From Maricaulis sp. (GTDB lineage Bacteria > Pseudomonadota > Alphaproteobacteria > Caulobacterales > Maricaulaceae): a stretch of 11,850 nucleotides of DNA. The position numbers and the translations under genes are program-made. Below the pieces are notes generated by a model, which had not been told where the DNA came from, ran no database searches, and saw only the letters and a program-made list of their open reading frames with translations. Position 1 is the first letter of the stretch. Each line of letters opens with the position of its first letter. Positions 6,302-11,850 of the stretch are shown piece by piece. The stretch spans positions 12,774 to 24,623 of the forward strand of contig NZLV01000007.1 in assembly GCA_002694345.1 (NCBI GenBank), written 5' to 3'.

Positions 6302-7117
6302 ATGACCCAAACCCATTGCTTCCAAGACCGTGTCGAAACCCGCCTTGAGGGCCATATCGCGCATATCGAGATGATCCGTGAGGACAAGCTCAACGCGCTG
6401 GACCCAGCCATGTTCGACGCCCTTATCGAGGCGGCAGACTGGCTGCGCGGCCAGAAAAGCGCCCGCGTCGCCATCCTGTCCGGTCGTGGCCGCATGTTCT
6501 GTGCGGGTCTGGATTTCGGCAGTTTCGCGGCCATGTCGTCCGATGGCGGCCAGTCGGCCAATTCGCTGGAAGCGCGCACGCACGGCCTGTGCAACAAGAC
6601 GCAATATACCGGCTATGTCTGGCACGAGATGGACATCCCGGTGATCTGCGCCATCCAGGGCGGCGCGCTGGGCGGCGGCCTGCAGATCGCACTGGGGGCC
6701 GATATCCGCATTGCCGCACCGGACGCCAAGATCGCGATTGCCGAGACGCAATGGGGTCTGGTGCCCGACATGTCCGGCTGCGCCACGGTGCGCCGGCTGG
6801 TCCGCGATGATGTCCTGCGCCTGCTCACCTATACCGCCCAGCGTCTGGACGGCACGCAGGCCCAGACCCATGGCCTGGTCACCGAGGTCAGCGAGGACCC
6901 GATGGCCCGGGCCCTGGAGATTGCCGAAGCCATTGCCGGGCGGAGCCCCTCGGCGATCCGCGCCTGCAAGACCCTGCTCAACACGCTGGATGACGGCGAT
7001 GCCGGTGCGATCCTGCAGGCGGAATCCGATCTGCAGCAATCCGTGATGGGCGGGCCGAACCAGGTGGAAGCCGTGATGGCCAATCTGGAAAAACGCGCGC
7101 CCGTTTTCACCGACTGA
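6302..7117 (+). CDS. Enoyl-CoA hydratase/isomerase (crotonase) family protein
   Basis: A 271-residue acyl-CoA enzyme. Seen: the oxyanion-hole segments CAGLDFGSF (67-75) and GGALGGG (120-126), the DIRIA block (134-138), and ETQWGLVPDMSG (148-159). Aligned by eye with rat enoyl-CoA hydratase and dienoyl-CoA isomerase, Glu148 matches the conserved acid (hydratase Glu164, isomerase Glu196) and Asp156, eight residues on, matches isomerase Asp204. The other hydratase acid (Glu144; isomerase Asp176) is replaced by Gln128. This favours an isomerase-like or altered activity over a standard beta-oxidation hydratase (inference). I took the ATG at 6302; a GTG at 6266 in frame would add 12 residues, but no good ribosome-binding site supports either. 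It stands alone: divergent from the GT-like gene and 132 bp upstream of lysC-lysA. Confidence 0.88.
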   Translation: MTQTHCFQDRVETRLEGHIAHIEMIREDKLNALDPAMFDALIEAADWLRGQKSARVAILSGRGRMFCAGLDFGSFAAMSSDGGQSANSLEARTHGLCNKTQYTGYVWHEMDIPVICAIQGGALGGGLQIALGADIRIAAPDAKIAIAETQWGLVPDMSGCATVRRLVRDDVLRLLTYTAQRLDGTQAQTHGLVTEVSEDPMARALEIAEAIAGRSPSAIRACKTLLNTLDDGDAGAILQAESDLQQSVMGGPNQVEAVMANLEKRAPVFTD

Positions 7118-7136
7118 CGGCAAAAGCCTTGCGCTG

Positions 7137-7157
7137 ACCGGCGGTGTCAGAGCCGGT
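7137..7157 (+). other. Inverted repeat after the crotonase gene
   Basis: ACCGGC (7137-7142) and GCCGGT (7152-7157) can pair around a 9-nt loop, 20 bp after the crotonase stop. No uridine run follows, only the mildly AT-rich 'gcatttatct', so it is at best a weak terminator or a transcript-end stem-loop. It is flanked by two direct copies of TTGCGC. Confidence 0.3.
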
Positions 7158-7187
7158 TTGCGCATTTATCTGTTGTTGCTGTGCACC

Positions 7188-7238
7188 ATGACCTGTATGC
7201 ACGCCGCGCCCCGGCCTCCCGGCCGGGCGCCCGTGTAA
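7188..7238 (+). CDS. Possible 16-residue leader ORF upstream of lysC-lysA
   Basis: A short reading frame begins at ATG 7188, with a second in-frame ATG at 7197. It encodes M-T-C-M-H-A-A-P-R-P-P-G-R-A-P-V and stops at TAA 7236-7238, 11 nt before the lysC-lysA ATG. It spans the strong hairpin at 7206-7230. It contains no Lys, Thr or Met run, so classical lysine attenuation is not supported, and no Shine-Dalgarno precedes it. It may be chance, or a coupling leader whose translation opens the hairpin. I give it low weight. Confidence 0.15.
   Translation: MTCMHAAPRPPGRAPV
7206..7230 (+). promoter_or_regulatory. Strong GC hairpin in the lysC-lysA 5' leader
   Basis: CCGGCC (7211-7216) and GGCCGG (7221-7226) pair around a TCCC loop. 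The stem extends outwards with one bulged C to about 10 base pairs. It ends 10 nt before the GGAG ribosome-binding site (7240-7243) of lysC-lysA, and no U-run follows. Position and strength suggest a leader structure affecting translation start or mRNA stability. No known lysine riboswitch consensus is visible, and the leader is too short for one. Confidence 0.5.
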
Positions 7239-7249
7239 TGGAGAAGGAT

Positions 7250-9823
7250 ATGAGCAACACGCACAATTGGGTCGTCCTGAAATTCGGCGGCACCAGCGTT
7301 AAATCGCTGGCAGATTGGCGCGTGATCTCGAAACGGATTTCCGAGGTGAAGGCGAAGGGCAAACGGGTGTTCGTCGTCCATTCCGCCGTCGCGAAAATCT
7401 CCGACCTTCTCGACACGCTGGTGCGCCAGGCCGTCGCCGGTGATGGCGAAGCCGAGCTGGACGCGATCAAATCGCGCCATCTGGAACTGGCGGCCGAGCT
7501 GGGCGTGGATGGCGAGACCCTGCTCGCCCCCTATTTCGACGAGCTGACCCGGCTGCGCGCCGGCCTCTCCCTGACCGGCGATGCCAGCCCGCGCCTGAAG
7601 GCCCGCATCATGGCCCAGGGCGAGCTGATGGCGACCACGCTGGGCCAGGCCTGGCTGGCGAGCGAAGGCGTGGCCTCGCGCTGGCTGGACGCCCGCGACC
7701 ACCTCGCCGCCATCCCGGCACCGGGAGCCCGCGGCTATCTGGCCTGCGACTGTGTCCACACGCAGGACGACGCCCTGCTGGCCGAGCTGGATGGTGGACC
7801 GGATGTCATCATCACCCAGGGCTTCATCGCCCGGCGGGAAGATGGCGACACCGCCCTTTTGGGCCGCGGAGGATCCGACACGTCCGGGGCCTATTTTGCG
7901 GCCAAGCTGGCCGCTGAACGCATCGAGATCTGGACCGATGTCCCCGGTTTCTTCTCGGCCGATCCGCGACTGACGGGCGCCGCCCGCCAGATCCGCTCCC
8001 TGGCCTATGAGGAAGCCCAGGAACTGGCCTCCATGGGGGCCGGCGTCCTGCATCCGCGCGCCATTCCGCCGGTTCGTGCCGCCGGGATCGAGATGCAGGT
8101 GTTGTGCACGCACAAGCCGGACATGTCCGGCACCACGATCAGCGCCACCCCATCGGAAGACACGCCGCGCCTGAAAGCGGTGTCTGTGAAAAAGGGCGTC
8201 CGCCTCATCACGCTGGAAACCGACGGCATGTGGCGCGCCTCCGGCTTCCTGGCCGAGGCCTTCGAACCCTTCGCCCGTCACGGTGTGTCCATCGACCTGG
8301 TCTCCACTTCAGAAACCTCGGTCACGGTCTCGCTGGATGATGATCCGGGCCTGACGCCGGACGTGGTGACGGCGCTGGAGGATGACCTCTCCCGCATCGC
8401 CCGCGTCACGCTGATCGAGAATTGTGCCGCCGTGTCCATGGTCGGCCGGGGCGTGCGCGCCCTGCTCGCCCAGCTCGGCCCGGCCATGGAGGCCTTCGCG
8501 CATTATCCGGTGCGCCTCGTCTCCCAGGCCGCGAACGATCTCAACCTCACCGTGGTGGTCGATGGCGATCAGGGCCAGCCGCTCTGCCGCCGCCTGCACG
8601 ACCAGCTGATCCAGCCGAAACCGATGGACAAGACGTTCGGCCCGTCCTGGCGCGAGATCGGCGAGAACCTCACCGGCGCCCAGCCGGCCGGCACGGGCAC
8701 CTGGTGGCGCGAAAAGCGCCAGGCCCTGCTGGACCTCTGCCCGGTCGATGAGGCGACCTATGTCTATGATCTCGACACGGTGCGGACCCGCGCCTCGGCC
8801 GTCGCCGGTCTGAAACATCTGGATCGCGGCTGGTATGCGATGAAGGCCAATGGCCATCCCGACATGATCCGCACCGCGGTGGAAGCCGGGCTGGGCGTGG
8901 AATGCGTCTCCATCAATGAGGTGAAGGCCGCCCAAAAGGCCGTGCCGGACCTGACGGTTGACCGCATCCTGTTCACGCCGAACTTCGCGCCGAAGGCGGA
9001 ATATGCCGAAGCGCTGGCGTTGGGCGTTCACGTCACGCTGGACGGTCTGCACCCGCTGCGCGCCTGGCCGGAGATTTTCAAGGACCGCAAGATCACGCTG
9101 CGGATCAATCCCCAGCGTCCGGAGGGCCACCACAAGCATGTCCGCACCGCCGGGCCGGAAGCCAAGTTCGGCCTCCACGCGGCCGAGCTGGACGAGGCCA
9201 AGGCGCTCGCCGCTGAGGCCGGAGCGATCATCAACGGTCTGCACGTGCACTCCGGCTCCGGCATTTCCGATCCGGATCACTGGCGTCGGGTCGGCCTCTT
9301 CCTGGTGGAAACCGCCCGCTCCATGCCGGACGTGGAAATCCTGGATCTGGGCGGCGGCCTGTCCGTCGACGAGGCCTCGGGTGTCCGCCGCATCGACATG
9401 GCGGCGCTGGACGCGGTGCTGGGCGATCTCAAGACCGCCCATCCGCAATACCAGTTCTGGATCGAACCGGGTCGCTATATCTCTGCGGAATCGGGTGTCC
9501 TCCTGGCCCGGGTGACCCAGCTCAAACACACGCCGGATGCCCGTTTCGTCGGCATCAATACCGGCATGAACTCGCTGATCCGCCCGGCCCTCTACGGCGC
9601 CCGCCACGAGATCGTGAACCTCACGCGTCTCGATGATGATGCCGCCTATATCGCCGACATTGTCGGCCCGATCTGCGAAACCGCCGACCGTCTGGGCGCC
9701 CAGCGTCTCATGCCGGACACGCAAGAAGGCGATGTCATCCTGATCGCCAATGGCGGCGCTTACGGACGGGTCATGTCGTCCAGCTACAACATGCGCGAAC
9801 CGGCGGGCGAGGCGGTGATCTAG
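7250..9823 (+). CDS. lysAC: Bifunctional aspartate kinase / diaminopimelate decarboxylase (LysC-LysA fusion)
   Basis: An 857-residue cytosolic fusion of the first and last enzymes of lysine synthesis. The kinase half (about 1-455) phosphorylates aspartate; seen are KFGGTS (11-16), RGGSDTSGA (206-214), TDVPGFFSADPR (229-240) and LASMGAGVLHPRAIPP (259-274). Two ACT regulatory domains follow, with 'F-A-R-H-G-V-S-I-D-L-V-S-T-S-E-T-S-V' at 341-358 and a second repeat to about 440, so feedback inhibition by lysine and/or threonine is expected. The decarboxylase half (about 500-857) is a PLP fold III enzyme that makes L-lysine from meso-diaminopimelate; seen are the PLP lysine in YAMKANGHP (Lys532), HVHSGSG (665-671), GGG (701-703), EPGR (739-742), the active-site CETAD (809-813) and YN near the C-terminus (846-847). 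Fusions of this type are known in Xanthomonadaceae. The ATG at 7250 has GGAG 6 nt upstream. The stop shares CTAG with the convergent S41 gene. Confidence 0.96.
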   Translation: MSNTHNWVVLKFGGTSVKSLADWRVISKRISEVKAKGKRVFVVHSAVAKISDLLDTLVRQAVAGDGEAELDAIKSRHLELAAELGVDGETLLAPYFDELTRLRAGLSLTGDASPRLKARIMAQGELMATTLGQAWLASEGVASRWLDARDHLAAIPAPGARGYLACDCVHTQDDALLAELDGGPDVIITQGFIARREDGDTALLGRGGSDTSGAYFAAKLAAERIEIWTDVPGFFSADPRLTGAARQIRSLAYEEAQELASMGAGVLHPRAIPPVRAAGIEMQVLCTHKPDMSGTTISATPSEDTPRLKAVSVKKGVRLITLETDGMWRASGFLAEAFEPFARHGVSIDLVSTSETSVTVSLDDDPGLTPDVVTALEDDLSRIARVTLIENCAAVSMVGRGVRALLAQLGPAMEAFAHYPVRLVSQAANDLNLTVVVDGDQGQPLCRRLHDQLIQPKPMDKTFGPSWREIGENLTGAQPAGTGTWWREKRQALLDLCPVDEATYVYDLDTVRTRASAVAGLKHLDRGWYAMKANGHPDMIRTAVEAGLGVECVSINEVKAAQKAVPDLTVDRILFTPNFAPKAEYAEALALGVHVTLDGLHPLRAWPEIFKDRKITLRINPQRPEGHHKHVRTAGPEAKFGLHAAELDEAKALAAEAGAIINGLHVHSGSGISDPDHWRRVGLFLVETARSMPDVEILDLGGGLSVDEASGVRRIDMAALDAVLGDLKTAHPQYQFWIEPGRYISAESGVLLARVTQLKHTPDARFVGINTGMNSLIRPALYGARHEIVNLTRLDDDAAYIADIVGPICETADRLGAQRLMPDTQEGDVILIANGGAYGRVMSSSYNMREPAGEAVI

Positions 9824-10749
9824 AGCGTCGCCAGATACGCCAACGCCACATCCAGGGCATCATCGGAAGCGGCGGGGATATCCGGTTGGATCCCTTCCGC
9901 TTCCCAGCCCCGGCCGGTGCGCGGGTCGAAGGTGCGGCCGACCGGGACGAAGAGGGTGAAGTCCTCGCTGATCCGCTCGACGCCGCCGAAATGGCCGCCG
10001 CCACCCGTGCCCTCGCCCACGGTCAGGGCGCGGCCTGTCACTTTCAGTCCGAAGGTGAAGCTTTCGGCGGCGGAGAAGGTGCTGTCATTGGTCAGGATCA
10101 GGACCGGGCGGTCCAGGAAGCGCGGCCCCGGCACGTCCTCAAAGGTCCAGCGTTCACGCACCGGTTGGCCCCGCATTTCCGTGCTGGCCAGATGCGTGAC
10201 CTCGTCGAAGAGATAGGTGGAGATCTGGCGCACCGGACGCGGGCCGCCGCCGCAATTATTGCGCAGATCGATCACCAGCGCGTCGGCATCATTCTGCGCG
10301 GCAAAGGCCGCATCGATCTGGGCGATATAGGCATCGTCCGAGCTGAAGGTCGGCACGCGGATATAGCCGACATTGCCGTCCAGCCGTTCATGCTCGATAT
10401 CGCCGCGGGCACAGCGGGACACACGACCGGCCTCATTCGGCTCTGCCTCGGGCTCTTCCGGATCATGAAAGAGGCGCAGGTGTGCGTCGGACACCATTGC
10501 GTAGAGATCCTGCGTCACGGCGCGGGCAAACGCGTCCTTGTCCGCAATCCCGGCATAGCGGTCCGGATCCGCGCGCAAGAAGGCACCCAACTGATTGGCG
10601 CGATCCTCATAGATATAGTTCGGTTCCAGCAGATCGGCCGCTCCGGCCAGGACACCCTCCTGCCAGGCCGGCGCCTCGTCCGCCTGGACACACGACCCCA
10701 CCAGGGCCAGCCCCAGACTGGCCACACCCACCATTTCAAACCACTTCAT
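9820..10749 (-). CDS. Secreted/lipoprotein S41-family peptidase (IRBP/tricorn-core-like)
   Basis: A 309-residue exported serine peptidase or peptidase homologue. Seen: a signal sequence with hydrophobic core GVASLGLALVGSC (8-20), where V-G-S-C is compatible with a lipobox (Cys20); a helical N-terminal domain with E-P-N-Y-I-Y-E-D (42-49) and SDAHLRLFHD (87-96); then the S41 core VGYIRVPTF (127-135), VIDLRNNCGGG (159-169), LTNDSTFSAAESF (219-231) with candidate nucleophile Ser226, and GWEAEGIQPD (281-290). His90, Ser226 and Glu283 fit the tricorn/IRBP-like catalytic set. No PDZ domain is seen, unlike CtpA. Such proteins act in the periplasm or on the outer membrane; the substrate is unknown. 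The ATG at 10747-10749 has AAGGA 8 nt upstream and lies inside the last codons of marR (14-bp overlap), indicating coupled expression. It ends tail-to-tail with lysC-lysA on CTAG. Confidence 0.85.
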   Translation of the reverse strand: MKWFEMVGVASLGLALVGSCVQADEAPAWQEGVLAGAADLLEPNYIYEDRANQLGAFLRADPDRYAGIADKDAFARAVTQDLYAMVSDAHLRLFHDPEEPEAEPNEAGRVSRCARGDIEHERLDGNVGYIRVPTFSSDDAYIAQIDAAFAAQNDADALVIDLRNNCGGGPRPVRQISTYLFDEVTHLASTEMRGQPVRERWTFEDVPGPRFLDRPVLILTNDSTFSAAESFTFGLKVTGRALTVGEGTGGGGHFGGVERISEDFTLFVPVGRTFDPRTGRGWEAEGIQPDIPAASDDALDVALAYLATL

Positions 10750-11239
10750 CAGAGATTTCCTTTTCCGGAATTTCGATCCGCTCCAGCAGGGAGCGTTGGG
10801 ACAGGGCCTGGCTGACCGCCTGGACCGCCGCCAGCAGGTCGACCCCGACCTCTTCGCAAACATCGGCGTGCGCCTTGGCCAGGGCCGCGTGCAATTGGCG
10901 CACGCGCCCGGCCTCGGCCCGGCCCCCGGGAGTCAGGGCCAGGAGACGCACCCGCGCATCGCCGGGAACCGGCTGGTCTTCGACCAGGCCCAGCTCGCGC
11001 AGCGTCTTGGCAAATCCGATCACCACGGGGTGGGAAAGCTTGAGGCGCTTGGCCGTTTCCATCACCCCCATCGGCCCCGCCTCATCCAGCAGGAGGAGGG
11101 TGGAACAGCAGCGATGCGGAAGGCTCAACCCGAAGGCCCGTACCACCAGATCCGCATCGCGGACCAGGACATCCATCGCCCGCCGGACATGGTGCGGCAG
11201 CACGGCCAAACCCAGCTCTTCAACAAAATCCTCGCTCAT
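10736..11239 (-). CDS. MarR-family transcriptional regulator
   Basis: A 167-residue DNA-binding protein. Seen: a winged helix-turn-helix core (about 45-105) with MGVMETAKRLKLSHPVVIGF (57-76, recognition helix near 68-82), a beta-wing PGDARVRLLALT (92-103) in the D-x-R-x-R-L-L-x-L-T form typical of MarR proteins, and flanking helices for dimerisation. A vicinal Cys44-Cys45 pair just before the wHTH and Cys128 could allow redox sensing (inference). Known of the family: homodimers bind 16-20 bp palindromes, usually repressing their own gene and a neighbouring one until a phenolic, oxidant or antibiotic ligand binds. A matching palindromic site lies 11-41 bp upstream (11250-11280). The ATG at 11239 has AAAGG 6 nt upstream. 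Its 3' end overlaps the S41 peptidase gene by 14 bp; it is divergent from the ABM oxygenase gene. Confidence 0.88.
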   Translation of the reverse strand: MSEDFVEELGLAVLPHHVRRAMDVLVRDADLVVRAFGLSLPHRCCSTLLLLDEAGPMGVMETAKRLKLSHPVVIGFAKTLRELGLVEDQPVPGDARVRLLALTPGGRAEAGRVRQLHAALAKAHADVCEEVGVDLLAAVQAVSQALSQRSLLERIEIPEKEISDEVV

Positions 11240-11249
11240 GCCTCACCTT

Positions 11250-11280
11250 TACGTAGGAATATACGTAGTGACCTACGTAT
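11250..11280. promoter_or_regulatory. Likely MarR operator: three TACGTA boxes at 12-bp spacing
   Basis: TACGTA occurs at 11250-11255, 11262-11267 and 11274-11279, each start exactly 12 bp after the last. The two right-hand boxes form a 20-bp palindrome (11261-11280): arms ATACGTAG and CTACGTAT around TGAC. It lies 11 bp upstream of the marR start and contains TATATT on the minus strand (11263-11258), a plausible -10 that bound repressor would cover; no good -35 partner is visible. The arrangement fits one dimer on the main palindrome and a second cooperative dimer on the adjacent half-sites, as in autoregulated MarR systems (inference). Confidence 0.65.
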
Positions 11281-11294
11281 CTCGCTCTGGCGAG
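11281..11294. repeat. Short inverted repeat abutting the operator
   Basis: CTCGC (11281-11285) and GCGAG (11290-11294) surround TCTG. The element directly adjoins the 20-bp palindrome and lies in the marR/ABM intergenic region. It may be a second protein site, or chance in GC-rich DNA. Confidence 0.25.
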
Positions 11295-11375
11295 TTAATT
11301 CGGAGTCATTTTGGGGAAGGGTCGGGACACTGGGGCGTCCTCTTGTCATCCCTGCCGGGATAATTGAGCGCAGGA

Positions 11376-11402
11376 ATTCCCTTGCCTCACTGCATTCCCT
11401 TG
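11376..11402 (+). repeat. 9-bp direct repeat upstream of the ABM gene
   Basis: ATTCCCTTG occurs at 11376-11384 and again at 11394-11402, 18 bp apart (nearly two helical turns), 39-65 bp upstream of the ABM start codon. The placement suits an activator site, but no known consensus is matched. The remainder of the 201-bp intergenic region (11240-11440) shows no RNA gene or ORF that I can support. Confidence 0.25.
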
Positions 11403-11440
11403 TTAGCGTGGAAGAATTCACGCGTTGGGGAGAGCGTCAC

Positions 11441-11746
11441 ATGTACGGGCTGATCGGGAAATTCACCGCTGTCGAGGGCCAGCGCGACGCGCTGATGGCG
11501 ATCCTGAGCGAGGGCATGAAGGACATGCCCGGCTGCCATTCCTATGTCATCGCCCGTGACCCGTCCGACACCGACGCCATCTGGATCACGGAAGTCTGGG
11601 ACAGCGCCGACCACCACCAGGCCTCGCTCCAGCTTGCCTCGGTCCAGGCCGCCATCGCCAAGGGCCGCCCCCTGATCGCCGGCATGGACCGCATCGCCGA
11701 GACGATCCCGCACAGCGGGATCGGACTGGCAGTGGAGCCGATTTAG
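11441..11746 (+). CDS. Antibiotic biosynthesis monooxygenase (ABM/YgiN-like) domain protein
   Basis: A 101-residue dimeric alpha/beta-barrel protein of the ABM superfamily (PF03992). Seen: the N-terminal strand MYGLIGKFTAVEGQRD (1-16), an amphipathic helix (ALMAILSEGMKDM, 17-29), then P-G-C-H-S-Y-V-I (30-37), D-A-I-W-I-T-E-V-W-D-S (45-55) and a second helix with H58-H59. This E-V-W core is the family signature. Known members are cofactor-free quinol oxygenases (YgiN), heme oxygenases and polyketide oxygenases; heme-type residues are not evident, so a quinol or small aromatic substrate is the likelier guess. The ATG has GGGGAG 8 nt upstream. Divergent from marR with the operator between, so it may be part of that regulon. 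A multi-hairpin repeat follows 11 bp after its stop. Confidence 0.82.
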   Translation: MYGLIGKFTAVEGQRDALMAILSEGMKDMPGCHSYVIARDPSDTDAIWITEVWDSADHHQASLQLASVQAAIAKGRPLIAGMDRIAETIPHSGIGLAVEPI

Positions 11747-11756
11747 TAGTTTTGAT

Positions 11757-11833
11757 GGGCCGCTTCGCGGCACCCCCTCATCCGCCCCTTCGGGGCACCT
11801 TCTCCCGCAAGGGGAGAAGGAGGAGGTTTGAGC
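11757..11833. repeat. Alphaproteobacterial intergenic palindromic (REP/RIME-like) element
   Basis: Three successive hairpins: GCCGC-TTC-GCGGC (11759-11771), GCCCC-TTC-GGGGC (11784-11796) and CCTTCTCCC-GCAAG-GGGAGAAGG (11798-11820), with the linker CCCCCTCATCCG and an AGGAGG tail. This 'cccctcatccg ... ccttctccc ... gggagaagg' pattern is a very common dispersed intergenic repeat in alphaproteobacteria such as rhizobia (recognised from memory). It begins 11 bp after the ABM stop and probably also serves as a transcript end or mRNA-stability structure. The right boundary is approximate, and no gene is visible from here to the window edge. Confidence 0.75.
11798..11820 (+). terminator. Stem-loop that may terminate the ABM transcript
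   Basis: A 9-bp perfect stem (CCTTCTCCC with GGGAGAAGG) closes a 5-nt loop. It is the strongest hairpin downstream of the ABM gene and part of the repeat element. A canonical T-run does not follow, so Rho-independent termination is uncertain; 3'-end protection is an equal possibility. Confidence 0.35.
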
Positions 11834-11850
11834 GCATTGCCTACACCCTC

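Noticed and set aside
7118..7249. Lysine riboswitch upstream of lysC-lysA
   Set aside because: The 132-bp leader is too short and shows none of the conserved lysine-aptamer junction segments; only a simple hairpin is present.
7166..8281. 371-codon minus-strand frame opposite the aspartokinase half
   Set aside because: Shadow of lysC-lysA, with low-complexity Gly/Arg/Gln composition and no motif.
8309..9724. 471-codon open frame on the minus strand
   Set aside because: It is antisense to the well-supported lysC-lysA fusion and shows no recognisable motif; it is a reverse-strand shadow.
10750..10863. 38-residue upstream extension of the S41 peptidase
   Set aside because: It would read through marR coding sequence and hide the signal peptide; the ATG at 10749 has AAGGA 8 nt upstream and starts directly with a signal sequence.
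1..11850. CRISPR array, transposase, toxin-antitoxin pair or phage-defence system
   Set aside because: No regular spacer array, transposase or integrase motifs, small toxin-antitoxin pairs or nuclease/helicase domains were found; all major ORFs are metabolic, envelope or regulatory genes.

Overview
The window reads as GC-rich alphaproteobacterial chromosome. The coding density is high, genes are packed on both strands with short gaps or overlaps, and the genes are mostly metabolic housekeeping genes. A fused aspartokinase/diaminopimelate decarboxylase and a palindromic intergenic repeat of the alphaproteobacterial 'cccctcatccg...ccttctccc' type together suggest a marine Caulobacterales/Maricaulales/Hyphomonadales-like bacterium. 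That placement is inference from gene style, not from a marker gene. There are no rRNA or tRNA genes, insertion sequences, phage genes or CRISPR arrays, and no stretch over about 200 bp lacks a gene.

Layout. (1) 1-1358, minus: a Y_phosphatase3-type tyrosine/lipid phosphatase followed 7 nt later by pabB (aminodeoxychorismate synthase component I), which runs off the left edge. (2) 1525-2927, plus: a two-gene operon with an ATGA overlap, encoding a phytanoyl-CoA dioxygenase-family oxygenase and a short-chain dehydrogenase. (3) 2934-6174, minus: a NodZ/GT23-like putative glycosyltransferase, AMP nucleosidase (amn) and a small single-span membrane protein, in transcription order. (4) 6302-7117, plus: a crotonase-family protein with a non-canonical active site. 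(5) 7250-9823, plus: the bifunctional lysC-lysA fusion, covering the first and last steps of the aspartate-to-lysine pathway, preceded by a strong hairpin and a possible 16-codon leader ORF. (6) 9820-11239, minus: a MarR-family regulator whose 3' end overlaps a secreted or lipoprotein S41 peptidase; the peptidase ends tail-to-tail with lysC-lysA on a shared CTAG. (7) 11441-11746, plus: a small antibiotic-biosynthesis-monooxygenase (ABM/YgiN-like) protein, divergent from marR. (8) 11757 to the right edge: a multi-hairpin repeat element.

The genes do not form one obvious pathway or defence system. The best regulatory signal is in the marR/ABM divergent region: three TACGTA motifs exactly 12 bp apart, containing a 20-bp palindrome with 8-bp arms, just upstream of marR. 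This is a likely MarR operator, and it may link the MarR-S41 operon with the ABM oxygenase. I see no convincing previously undescribed multi-gene system. The most novel items are this operator unit, the lysC-lysA leader region, the NodZ-like protein next to amn, and the Gln-substituted crotonase.
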